Shown here piece after piece: positions 22,965-33,904 of a stretch of DNA of 64,000 nucleotides (position 1 is the first letter of the stretch; each line of letters opens with the position of its first letter). The stretch spans positions 84,778,103-84,842,102 of the forward strand of contig NC_134461.1 of NCBI RefSeq assembly GCF_047948215.1, read 5' to 3'. The notes under the pieces were generated by a model. That model made no database searches and was not told the DNA's origin. It worked only from the letters and a program-made list of their open reading frames with translations. The translations under genes and the position numbers were made by a program. The stretch comes from Lycorma delicatula. Taxonomy: Eukaryota > Arthropoda > Insecta > Hemiptera > Fulgoridae.

Positions 22965-23770
22965 TCCATCCTTGTTATTTGCTGATAATTAATTAATCAA
23001 ATTAACTTATTAAACTCTTGTAGTTTCTCTCTGGTTCCCTCTTGGCTCATCCCTCTGTAGATTGAACATTAATCTAGCATGAACAGGATATTAGTAAGGG
23101 GGCATCAACAGATGGGATATATAAGCAAAATAACAATTCAAGAGATTGTAGTAGTTGAGCAATGCAAATAGATCTGATAGGAACAAGATTTTTATTATTA
23201 CTTTGTCATGTTTAATGATATCTTAACTGAAAAGGATAATAGTCTGGCAAGAGCATTCAATTATGCTCTTGGATGAGGTGAGATTAGTGTGTTCAAATCT
23301 GAAGAGGGATGAACATAATTCTCTCATTGTGAATAATTAAGTTGATTAAAATTAAACAGCAGAAAGGTGTATTCTTCTTTTGTTGTTACCTATAAAATAT
23401 TGCTTAAGTTTGTTGGCCAGAATTTCTCTGCTAATCGCACTTGGTTACCAGAGATGCATAGCTACCCAATCACTTGAGTCTGTCTTAATACCAATTCATT
23501 GAACAGGAATATTCAACTCAGTTTTTGCAGTACTTATGTCTGTAAGTTAGAATTTGCAGGCTGATAAGTTGGTGTTTGCCTAATCTACTGGTTTATTAAA
23601 ATTCAAACCTTATGTTATCCATTAAGTGATAATATTCATTAAGGTGCATAGTGATAAACCTCTGCAAAATCTGACATCCAGTAAAGTTTGTTTGTTTTGG
23701 GAGTTGATGTATTAAAGACTACAATGGTTTGGGTGAGATGAATAAGTTATCAAATTTTTCTATTAATAGC
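22965..23770. other. Non-coding DNA, nothing recognised
   Basis: Some may be the further decayed 3' part of the neighbouring jockey-like relic. No motif supports a boundary. Confidence 0.35.
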
Positions 23771-23796
23771 TTTCGGTGGTATAATTTTTTTTGTCT

Positions 23797-24474
23797 TCAG
23801 TCATTTGACTGGTTTGATGCAGCTCTCCAAGACTCCCTATCTAATGCCAGTTGTTTCAATTTAGTATACCCCCTACATCCTACATCCCTAACAATTTGTT
23901 TTACATATTCCAAATGTTGCCTACCTACACAATTTTTCCCATCTACATGTCCCTTCAATATTAAAGCAACTATTCCAGGATGCCTTAATATGTGGGCTAT
24001 AAGTCTGTCTCTTCTTTTAACTATATTTCTCCAAATGCTTCTCTCTTCATCAATTTGCCACAACACCTCTTCATTTGTAACTTTATCCATCCATCTGATT
24101 TTTATCATTCTCCTATAGCACCACATTTCAAAAGCTTCTAATCTTTTCTTCTCAGGTACTTCGATCGTCCAAGTTTCACTTCCATACAAAGCTACACTCC
24201 AAACATATACTTTCAAAAATGTTTTCCTGGCATTTAAATTAATTTTTGATGTAAGCAAATTATATTTTTGATTGAAAGCTCATTTTGACTGTGCTATTCG
24301 GCATTTTATATCATTCCTGCTTTGTCCATCTTTAGTAATTCTACTTCCCAAATAACAAAATTCTTCTGCCGCTGTAATCTTTTCTCTTCCTATTTTTATA
24401 TTCAGTGGTCTATCTACATTATTTCTACTACATTTGTTTCGTCCTTGTTTATTTTCATGCGGTAGTTCTTGCAT
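23797..24474 (-). pseudogene. RTE-like ORF, C-terminal part
   Basis: Two consecutive minus-strand open segments (24474-24280, then 24258-23797) separated by a small disruption. The first has EEFCYLGSRITKDGQSRND, the second LKVYVWSVALYGSETWTIE, EAFEMWCYRRMIKIRW and NEEVLWQIDEERSIW, ending DRESWRAASNQSND. These blocks are typical of the region after the RT palm in insect endonuclease-reverse transcriptases. The last residues overlap the 3' terminal sequence, usual for this family. Confidence 0.8.
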
Positions 24475-24479
24475 ATGAC

Positions 24480-25300
24480 TTCATCCATGCCATTCACTGT
24501 TTCTTCTTAATCTATTTTAGTCTTGGCAAGAATTACTGTATCATCAGCAAATCGTAACATCTTTATCTCTTTACCTTGTACTGTTACTCCGGTTCTAAAT
24601 CTTGTTCTTTAAAATCATTAACTGCTAGTTCTATGTAAAGATTAAAAAGTAATGGGAATAGGGAACATCCTTGTCAGACTCCCTTTTTTATTACGGCTTA
24701 TTTCTTATCTTTTACAATTATTACTGTTGCAGTTTTGTTCCTGTAAATGTTAGCAATTGTTCTTCTATCTCTATACTTCAAAATTTTTTAAAATGCTGAA
24801 TATCTTATTCCAGTCTACATTATCAATTGCCTTTTCTAAGTTTATAAGTGCCAAATATGTTGGTTTGTTTTTCTTTAATTTTCCCTCTACTATTAAGATT
24901 AATAAACTATTAATTTTAGCACTCAAATAGCTTCTCTTGTTCCTATATTTTTCCTGAAACCAAATTGGTCTTCTCCTAATACTTCCACTCTCCTCTCAAT
25001 TCTTCTGTACAGAATTCTATTAAGATTTTTTATGCATGAGTAGTTAAGCTAATTGTTCTGTATTCTTCACATTTATCTGCTCCTGCTTTCTTTAGTATCA
25101 TAACAATAACACTCTTTTTGAAGTCTGATGGAGCTTCCCCTTTTTCATAAATATTACACACCAGTTTGTATAATCTATCAATCGCTTCCTCACCTGCACT
25201 GCACAGTAATTCTACAGGTATCCCATCTATCCCAGGAGCCTTCTGCCATTCAAATCTTTTAATGCTTTCTTAAATTCAGATCTCAGTATTGCATTTCCCT
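24480..25300 (-). pseudogene. RTE-like ORF, reverse transcriptase core with stop in the GVRQGC block
   Basis: The catalytic block reads LRFADDTVILAK at about 24520-24555 with both Asp intact. Upstream, the conserved GVRQGCSLFPLLFNLYIE block is visible at about 24620-24680, but its Arg codon is TGA (CGA to TGA, a CpG-type transition). Other stops and shifts lie between here and 25300. Residues around PGIDGIPVEL, seen near 25215-25235, mark the start of the RT fingers. Confidence 0.7.
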
Positions 25301-25482
25301 TTTCATCATCTGTGTTCTCTGTCTATTTTACCAATGATCATTTCTCTTTCCACTTCTTAATACTTTTCTTTAATCCACTCTTCTTTCACTAATTTGCACT
25401 TCCTGTTTATAGTATTTTAATTGTTGATAGTTCTTCCTACCTTCTTCATCACTAGCATTCTTATACTTTCTATGTTCATCCA

Positions 25483-26450
25483 TCAGCTCCAATATATCCT
25501 TTGATATCCAAGGTTTTCTACAGTTCTCTTTGTTCCATCTAAGTTTGCTTCTGCTGATTTAAGAATTTCCTTTTTAACATTCTTCCATTCTTCTTCTACA
25601 TTTTCTTTTTTACTCAGACCTCTTGCAATGTCCTCCTCAAAAATCTTCTTTACCTCCTTTTCCTCAAGCTTCTCTAAATTCCACCGATTCATCTGACACC
25701 TTTTCTTCAGGTTTTTAAACCCCAATCTACACTTCATTATCACGTCGCTATCAATGTCTGCTCCAGGGTAAGTTTTGCAGTCAATGAGTTGATTTCTAAA
25801 TATTTGCTTAACCATGATATAATCTATCTTATACCTTGCATTATCGCCTGGCTTTTTCCAAGTGTATATTCTTCTATTATGATTTTTAAACTGGGTGTTG
25901 GCAATTACTAAATTATACTTCGTGCAAAACTCAATAAGTCGGTCCCCTCTTTCATTACTTTTGTCCAGCCCGTATTCTTCACCCACTATATTTCCTTCCT
26001 TGCCTTTTCCAATGCTTGCATTCCAATCTCCAACTATTATTAAATTTTCATCTCCTTTTATGTGTTTAATTGCTTGTCAATTTCTTCGTATACACACTCT
26101 ATTTCATTATCATCATGGGCACTTGTTGCATATAGACGAACACTCATTGTTGGCTTAGGTTTTGTTTTTTTGTATATAATGATTCTATGCTAAGCATTTT
26201 GAAATACTCTACTCTCTTCCCTATCTTCTTGTTCATTAAGAAACCTACTCCTGCCTGCCCTTTATTTGAAGCTGAGTTAATTATTTTAAAATCACCTGGC
26301 CAAAAGTTGTTTTCCTCTTCCCACTGAACCTCGCTAATTCCTACTACAACTACATTTAACCTATCTATTTCCCTCTTAAATTTTCTAACCTACCAACCTT
26401 TTTTAGACTTCTAACATCCCACGCTCCGATTTCTGAATGAATTTCTGAAT
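25483..26450 (-). pseudogene. RTE-like ORF, AP endonuclease domain
   Basis: The open part 25986-25483 carries GEEYGLDKSNERGDRLIEF, VIANTQF, RIYTWKKPGDNARYKIDYI and GADIDSDVIMKCR; the last is the SDH-type catalytic block with His replaced. Further upstream (26450-25990) GISEVQWEEENNFWPGDF and IVGDWNASIGKGKEGNIVG are still legible but separated by stops. This domain nicks target DNA in active elements. Loss of the catalytic His and multiple stops mean no activity. Confidence 0.75.
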
Positions 26451-26885
26451 TTCCGATCATAATAGAATGTTATTTTTTAATTTTCTGGTGACCCCCTTCC
26501 TTAGTAGTTTGCACCTGGAGATTCGAACGGGGGAATAGTTTACCTCCAGAAAATTTTACCAAGGAAGGCACCTCCAACACTCTTACATGAAAATGCAGAG
26601 AGCTACATTTTCTTGGAAAAATACAGCTGTAGTTTTCCATTTCTGAGTACTGGGCAGCTGAACACAGTACTCAGATGATTAAGTGATGGTGTGGCCGTTT
26701 AAGTCGTCCTGACCTACGCCCTAAACAACTACTGAAAGAGCTGCTGCCCTCTTTCAGGAATCATTCCTTAGTCTGGCTCTCAAAGATTCCTCTCCAATAT
26801 GGTTACACCTTTGGTCCAGCTACTCTGTATCACTGAGCAATCAAGCCCCCTCACCATCAACAAGGTCTCATGATTCAGAGGTATA

Positions 26886-28500
26886 AATAAAAAGGTCTAA
26901 ATTATTTTATGATATAATATGGATAGGTTAAATATTATTATAAATTAAAATTAACATCATTTATTATTTTTTACATTTATATTGAATATTTTTGATCTAT
27001 AATTAAAGGAACATAGGTACTACAGATTGTTGAAAAATTATTTATTGACAAAAATTGTTTTTACATAATCTACAACATAAGTATATACAAAATTTCTTTT
27101 TCTTTATTATAAAAAAAAAAAAAATAGTTTTTAGTTTTGGTGTCTTTTTTGTAAATCTGATGATCCATATTCTTTTTTTTTTAGTTATCTTTATATTTGA
27201 TTAACTATTTATTTGTTCTTTTAATGTTAATAGAAACATTGGATTTATAATCCCTTTACAAAGCCAAATTTAGCTTTTGAGTAGTAAATATCAATATTCT
27301 AAATGTATCACTAATAATTATTTAATATTGTTACTGTAACAGTATAAATCATTTTTTAGATTATTATTAGAAATTTAATTTAAGCTTTACTTAATAAATA
27401 GAAAATTTAGAGTTGCTGGTTTATATTTATTGTATTTATATTAATCATTATTTGTTTATTTTATTTTTTAATATTTGTTCTTTCTCTGCAATATGTCTGG
27501 AGACCTACAGGTAATAAATATAAATATCATCACATCTGCCATCCACCCCATAAACATCTTAATTTGTTTTCTAAAATTAAAAAAAATTCAACCAGCAGTC
27601 ATTATTGAAATAGTGATGAGACCAAAAAAGGCTGTCACTCATTGGCTCACAAAACTAGAAATGGATTTGTGTAATGATAGAATAGAAAAAACTATTTTAA
27701 TGATATATTTTATGATAAGGATACAGATTAAAAATACTGAAAGTACAGCAAATAAAGAAATATTTTTATATGTAAAAATGAAATGTTTTTTTTTTTTTTT
27801 TTTTGTTATTATTGCATTTAAACTAAACATTCCTGACTAGTTAGGTGACCACCATATTATTTCATTACGAAATACTTGAAATCCTTTCCTACCAAATTAC
27901 GAATAATCACGTAATGTTACATATGACATACGATATATAAAATTTTTAACAATATAAAATACAATATTACACAAATATAAATAGATTATAAAAATTTAAT
28001 TTTTAATGTTTAAAACACAAAGTCATTTTTTATCTAATTATTTAATTAATTTACTTTATCTTCACTAACGATAATAACGCTACATTGTTCATATTCAATA
28101 TTAAATTTCAAAACAGCATATATAAATTAATACAAATGCTAGATTAATTAATAATCAATCAACCATCACTTAATTCTAATTTAACAACAAACCATTAACA
28201 TAAATGAATAAACAGAGTTTTTAGTCAAAAGTAATTTTTAGTCATGCCATATTTTTTGTCATGTAAAAATAAATAAATGTCTTTTTCTTTTTTTTAAATA
28301 AATTTTGTTTGTCATTTCTTCACAAATTAAATGAAAATGATTATGGTTACTATGATTTACTTGATATATAGTGTTTATATTGTACTAATATGACCACTGA
28401 AAACTTTTTTCTTTTTTTTTTTGTTACTTTAACCACTTTTCTTGCTGGGATTTGGCAGATTATTATGAAAGGTGCTCTTTCTGAGACCGATCTATTTGAT
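26886..28500. other. Very AT-rich DNA, nothing recognised
   Basis: Contains a T run at 27787-27804. The 121-codon plus-strand frame at 27475-27840 crosses this run and has no domain; I regard it as chance. Confidence 0.45.
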
Positions 28501-28514
28501 GGAATAAAGTATTG

Positions 28515-28605
28515 AACATTGTACAATGCCATCTGGAAAATGCCATGCCTGACTGGGATTTAAATACTGTACTGTTTGGATTGCTACCACTCTGTCAAAG
28601 AAGTC
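28515..28605 (-). repeat. Degraded tRNA-derived SINE head
   Basis: Minus strand reads CAGAGTGGTAGCAATCC (A-box region), then ATTTAAATCCCAGTCAGGCA followed by TGGCATTTTC. This matches the SINE at 55600-55700 except for a damaged middle. The tail is not recognisable. Confidence 0.55.
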
Positions 28606-28609
28606 AGCA

Positions 28610-30049
28610 ACCACTAAAATTAAACAAATGAAATTTCCCCCTTAACAATTTGATTATACTGTAACACATGTAAAACTATCCAGCAAATTGAATGATGGGA
28701 AGTTAAAGACCTAATGACAATGGTAAAAAAATAGTGTTTACTGAACTACTTTCTATAGATCACAAATAATTAAATAACATTTAGGGTGCAATTTCCATTT
28801 GGTTCGATAACTACAGTCAGTGTTCTTTAAAAAAATTAATAAAAAATAAGGACAGTGAGGAACACAAATTTTAATCAGTTTAATAATAATAAAAAAAAAA
28901 CAATTAAAATATTTTTGGAATAGTAAACAAAAAAAAAGAATGTAAAGGAAGTGGTAGACCTCATTTAAAATGAATTACAATGATTTGAAATTTGAAGTTG
29001 CTTTATATTCCTTTAGTTCTTTCATAAGACAACTTTTTAACATCTGAAGCCATTTAAATTTTTTGTATTTAGACACAGACTTATATTCTCACCACATACA
29101 CTTTAACCTGTATTAATAAATTATCATTCTTAATTAAGGCTATTTTGAAACTTACAATAAGTTATCATCAATTGTAATCTACACCATTTTAATTTTCAGT
29201 AACAGTTGGTGAATCCTTATTCATATGTATTCTCTTAAAAAACAAAACAACTCAATTACTTGTTGAAGAATGTTATTGTTTTTAATGTTATTGTTAATGT
29301 AATTTTATTTTGTTATAAAACATACAAAACAGAAGTTAAAGCGCAATTAAGAAAGACAGACTGTATTTATACAAGTGCTGATTAAATATTAATAAAACAG
29401 GGAGTAAATAACAAAAAAACTATCAAGCTGTTACATTACACAACAGTAAAATCACTGAAAATTAAAGTGATGTAGACAATTTCAAGATGCTTGGGCAGTA
29501 TAAAGTGTAACTTCATTAGCTTAAAAAAATTACACACAAAACATTAATTTTGTTCTAATATAGGTAGAATAAAACTACAAGAATTTATTTAAATTAAAAA
29601 AAGTTCAAGAAGTAGAAAAAAATAAAAAAAACCTTATTTATAACTCACAATTATTAAAAATTGAATAACAGAATAAAAAGATAAAAATATTTATCTAAAT
29701 CAAAGAAAATGTTTCTAACAAACTTTCATTCAAATAAAGATAAACATTTTTTTCTTACAAATTCTTTGATTTAAAAATATCAATGCATGTTAAATGTGAT
29801 AAGATGTACACTTTTTTTTTAATTTAAAAATATCATTGTATCTTAAATATGATAATATTTTTTAATCCTCACTTTTCCAAATATTTTAATTTTTTCAGAA
29901 TGTAAGAAAACTGTACTCATCACTACTACCCTCATAAAATGTCTTGTCATATGAATGCTATATGTATTTATTCCTTTCATTCCTTTTCCCAGTGCTACAT
30001 CACAAACCATTTATTATTTAAAACCCTTACTATCATAAACAATTGTATA
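28610..30049. other. AT-rich DNA, nothing recognised
   Basis: No exon, transposon end or RNA supported. Confidence 0.45.
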
Positions 30050-30057
30050 CCTAAAAC

Positions 30058-31856
30058 TAGGCTTACCATACGTCTGGGATTAGCCTTGACAGTCCTGGTT
30101 TTTTTTTGTGCTGTTTGGGTTGCACAAATGTCTGGGGTTTGAGAACTTTATGACTGGATAGGATTTTTTTTTAAATTTTGGACCTATATTTTCAACATCA
30201 TGCATTTAAACATTTTCTTATAGCAAGCAGTGCATCTGTCAGCCTACCTTGGTGCAAGCGCTGAAGTTGATTTTGATGGAGGCATGGCTACCGGTCTTAC
30301 TACAACCTTTTATTTAGTCATTTAGCAACACAGCAGGGGGCAATGTACTTATGTTATTTTCATGTAATGATGGATAGCTGAAACAGAAGTGAAGTAAAAC
30401 TTACTCAGATTGTTGTAAGATATTTCAATCTGGAGGAGGGAATTCAAGTTAAACTTTTAAATTTCAATTAAGTGTCAGGTGAAACTACACAAATTTTGAC
30501 TCGGTATCTTTTGCAGTGTATGAAAAAAAAAATACAAACTTGAAGAAAAGTTGGTTTGTTATACTGCTGATAACACTATTAGTAATTTTGGTGGTGTGAA
30601 GAGAAAGGGGAATGAAAATGTGTTCAGAAAATTTCAAAGTGATTTAGATAAGACCTATTCTAGGAACTGGTTATTCAGCCCACATTTTACACAATTCAGT
30701 AAAAACAGCATGTGATTCTCTACCCCTGGACATAGAAGTTATTGTTATAAAAATTTATAAATATTTTCACATATATACAGTAAGAGTAACAAAACTTTTA
30801 AAGAGTTCTGTGAATTTGAGGAAACAGATTACAAAAAAGTATTATCTCATAACAGCACAAGGTTCCTTAGTTTGTTACCTGCAATAGAAAGAATTCTTTC
30901 CATTTTTTATGGCCTAAAATCATACTTCTTATCTTGTGACAAATGCCCAAAAATTATTATTTGATTTTTTGAAAATCTAGAAAGTGAACTGTTTTTGAAA
31001 TTTTTATATGGTACTCTACAGTTATTTAATAATGCAGTTCTGAAATTGTAGTTTGGAAATTGGTAATTCTGTCATAGCAATAGGAACATTTCTGACATAT
31101 TCTGAATTAATTTGTCAACTTCACGAAGGAAAAACCTGCAAATTTATACCATCTTCTGCCAAAGAATTACTATACACTCTAAATGATGTTCAGGAACAAA
31201 AATTCTTTTCAAGCTAGACAATTTTTATAATTCTAGTATCCAGTACTTAAGAGTTGTGAAGAACCAGTTTTGATAAAGTTAGTAAGTTTCAGTGGATAAA
31301 TATACAAACAGAAACTGCCTGGTCTGATTTAGAAGACAGTGTACAAGTTGTTAATGAAATTATAAAAGATTCCATAAATATTGATGACCTATTTGATGAA
31401 TGTACATTGTTGAACCAGGTACCTCGAAACCAAAGGGTAGGTTGTGGTTCAAGTTCTGAAAAAGTACCAGATACTATTGAAGAGAAGTGGAAAGCAATTT
31501 TTAAGGTGTTTCAAAAGACTGATATTTCATGTTGCAATACTTCTAAAATGGTTGAGCTTGTGATGTCTGCTTCAGTTGAGAGTTTTTTCAATTACGGGGA
31601 ACATCTGGTCTGCAGAAATTGGTAGACTTTCAGTATCTACTCTTAAACATCTGCTAAATGTTAAAATTAATTCACAACTTTCTTGTTGTGAATTTTATGA
31701 TGTAATTAAAACAAACAAACCATTTCTGAAAAAAGTCATGTCTAGTGAAAAATACAACTGAATAAATAAAGTTTAATTTTTCAGTAAACTGTTAAGACTT
31801 TTAAGCAATTTCAAAAATATGTCCTGGGTTGGACCCAAAAAAATATGATAAGCCTA
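30058..31856 (+). mobile_element. hAT-superfamily transposon with coding relics
   Basis: Left end TAGGCTTACCATACG and right end, reversed, TAGGCTTATCATATT form short terminal inverted repeats. Flanks are CCTAAAAC (30050-30057) and CCTAAAAA (31857-31864), an 8-base target duplication with one mismatch, as expected for hAT. Length 1799 bases. It encodes remnants of a hAT transposase on the plus strand. GTCTGGGATTAGCC and CAGTCCTGG words near the left end recur inverted near the right end, suggesting subterminal repeats. Confidence 0.75.
30600..31761 (+). pseudogene. hAT transposase relic
   Basis: Readable parts are NVFRKFQSDLDKTYSRNW and NWLFSPHFTQFSKNS (about 30620-30710). FKEFCEFEETDYKKVLSHN, STRFLSLLPAIERILSIFYG and LKSYFLSCDKCPKIII follow (about 30800-30965), a block common in DUF4371-containing hAT proteins. 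The C-terminal dimerisation region reads VMSASVE (31560s), then after a frameshift RVFSITGNIWSAEIGRLSV and LKHLLNVKINSQLSC, ending SEKYN* at 31761. Several stops lie in the middle. Catalytic residues cannot be assigned. Confidence 0.65.
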
Positions 31857-31864
31857 CCTAAAAA

Positions 31865-32567
31865 ATGGGGTAATTCATAATTTGATTTAATCAGTAACAG
31901 ACATAAATATTACGTATAAATAAATTTTATGAAAACGTATTTATAAATACATTTCATGATCATCAATAAATTGATGACTGCTTCTTAAATTTAATAAATC
32001 ACAATTTATGTTTTTGGTAGCTTATATATTAAAAGAGACGTCAATTAAAGTTAACTTAAACATCTTTCAAATTAGATAAATGCAAACTTTAAATGAGTAA
32101 AAATAGGTATTTTGTTTTTATAGATTAAAAACATACTTAAATTTTACATACTTTTAATTTTTAATTTTTTACTTAAATTTCATATAAAAGTTTGCCAAAC
32201 TTTTATTGACATGGTAAGAAATATGTCATTGAGAAGCTTCATAAATTATTGAAAAAGTGAACATTTACCAATACAAAAACTACTTCTTGTTTATCCTTTT
32301 AAATGCAATAATCATAAGAAATTAAAAACAAATGTCAAAACTAATAAAAATGGACTTATTGTCCAGTAACTAACTGGTTACTGTTTTCTTTTAAGATTAC
32401 TTAATTATAGTATTAAAAAAAAAGGTAAGAGACTTTCCCTGGAAAAGAAAACTGGAAACATATAAAAATGTCAATACATTATCATGTCTTCATAAAAAAT
32501 TCATCCAAGCGCAAAAATGAATAAAATGATTGAATTAATTAAATTATTATAATTATATATTACAACA
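31865..32567. other. AT-rich DNA
   Basis: Nothing recognised on the plus strand. On the minus strand it would be the 3' untranslated region of the terminal exon at 32568-32725; an AATAAA lies about 370 bases past that stop (near 32202), with none closer. Confidence 0.4.
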
Positions 32568-32725
32568 TTAACTTTGTTGGTTTTCTGTAGCAGATCTCTG
32601 TATTTCAAAAATATACTCTTCCCAAGTTATATAACCATCACCATTTTGATCTGCTTTAAAAAATGTTGCATCTACTATTTGGATTAACTCTTCGTCAGTG
32701 AATATTTTTGCCTCTTTTTGTTCAG
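32568..32725 (-). CDS. MCFD2: MCFD2 homologue, alternative terminal exon 3 (EF-hand 2)
   Basis: Starts after a T-rich acceptor (TTTTTTTATTACAG). Two leading bases (CT) complete a split codon with the G left by exon 58890-59038, giving Ala. Then 51 codons and TAA. The peptide has FTDEELIQIVDATF followed by a full EF-hand loop DQNGDGYITWEE: Asp1, Asn3, Asp5, Gly6, Ile8, Thr9, Glu12. The tail reads FEIQRSATENQQS. The linker is short, and this copy differs from the other two by YITWEE in place of FIDYPE or FIDYSE. It is the most distal exon, 26 kb from the donor. Open frame, intact ligands, acceptor and phase together argue for a used exon rather than a decayed copy. Confidence 0.8.
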
Positions 32726-32729
32726 CTGT

Positions 32730-33440
32730 AATAAAAAAAAAATCAATAAATTCTTATTATAAAATTGGCAATTTAAGAAAGAAAATTTTCATTTTTTTTT
32801 GTCCAGTGTGTGTGTGTCCATAAACCCATCAGGACTAAGAAAGCAGGATATGGTGACTGGAATCGCTACACGGCAGATATCGTCTTTCTAGGGTATCAGG
32901 AAGATCAGAGTCTGTCAGTAAAATGATGACACCATTTTTTCAACTATTAAAAAAATTTATCATCAATATATCTGTTACAATGAGGTGTATCAGCCCTCAA
33001 TCGCTTCCTTAACAAAAGGCAATCTTTTAGGAAAAAAGAATGTAAGATAATAAAAACGTTTACAGATGCGAGTTGTTTTGTATGGATGTTTTGAAAATAA
33101 CACCTGTCATCAGAGGCTCAACAGCATCTTTCAGAATGGCCATATTGGCTAGCAACAGTAAGATTGAGAATTTAGTAGGTCATTCAAGATTTCCAAAAAA
33201 GTCAATATAATTGTTCTGCAACACTTCTTGGTTGCATACCCTTAACTTCATGGGCCTTTTTTTGGGGAGAAACAAACTTTTTTTTAAACTGTTACCAATA
33301 CTGATATATTAAAAAGTGCAATTAGTTTTTTTTGAAAACCAAGATTAGTTAAACATTTGCCAATCCTTTTTGATAATCTGTTACTCAATTTCTCTGTAAA
33401 AAAGTGAATGTTCTAATGCAATCTGGTCTCTTATAAATTT
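32730..33440. other. Non-coding DNA in the predicted MCFD2 intron
   Basis: No exon supported. A TGTGTGTGTG run lies near 32808. Confidence 0.4.
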
Positions 33441-33459
33441 CCTGGTAATGTTCAATGTC

Positions 33460-33900
33460 AACAATATTGTTCACAGAAAATGCCTGAATTATCTTTTTTT
33501 TTGGTTTGTCTTTGAACTGTCCATATAAAGAATGCATCACTGCCGCTTAATTTTTTTAATGCTAATTCATTAGTTTTGGTAATATGCATGGAAGGGCTGC
33601 AAACTTGTTTGAAGGCAGAACTTTCTAAAAATTTGAGCACAATCTGCTTCTAGATTTCTTTAAAATCTCAATGGTAACACTCCAACTATTCTGATGCTTA
33701 TAACACCTACTTTACTTTTTTTTGACAATTTAATCATCCATCCTTTACAGAATTCAGAATCTAGCTGTTTTCGTCAATCTTTTGGCCAGCATTTGATAAC
33801 CGACTGATCAGTTTTCCAGCGATCCATATGACTGATAAATATTGCTCTAGCTTCTATTGGTTTATGAAATTCATTTCCTCATATTCCATCAGTGAATTTA
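33460..33900 (-). pseudogene. Coding-like relic of unknown family
   Basis: The minus strand holds about 75 codons with few stops (about 33870-33650): PIEARAIFISHMDRWKTDQ, SVIKCWPKD, KQLDSEFCKGWMIKLSKK and VGVISIRIVGVLPL. An open 60-codon segment follows (33640-33458) with QVCSPSMHITKTNELALKK. Codon texture looks formerly protein-coding. I do not recognise the family; a DNA-transposon origin is plausible but unproven. Confidence 0.25.
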
Positions 33901-33904
33901 TTAC

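Larger units (their letters stand above)
23777..26885 (-). mobile_element. Nearly full-length RTE-like non-LTR retrotransposon (dead)
   Basis: Minus-strand order is 5' untranslated part (about 26885-26460), AP endonuclease (26450-25700), linker, reverse transcriptase (25300-24480), C-terminal part (24474-23797) and a short 3' end beginning GCATCAAACCAGTCAAATG. Endonuclease landmarks: VVVVGISEVQW with the metal-binding Glu, IIVGDWNASIG, RIYTWKKPGD, KIDYIMV. RT landmarks: the GVRQGC block, LFPLLFNLYIE, and MLRFADDTVILAK with both catalytic Asp. Near the end: EEFCYLGSRITKDG, ALYGSETWTIE and RRLEAFEMWCYRRM-type sequence. The frame is interrupted repeatedly, so it is inactive although nearly complete. 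Confidence 0.85.

Noticed and set aside
27475..27840. A 121-codon plus-strand open frame
   Set aside because: Very AT-rich, crosses a long T run coding for Phe, no domain and no splice context.
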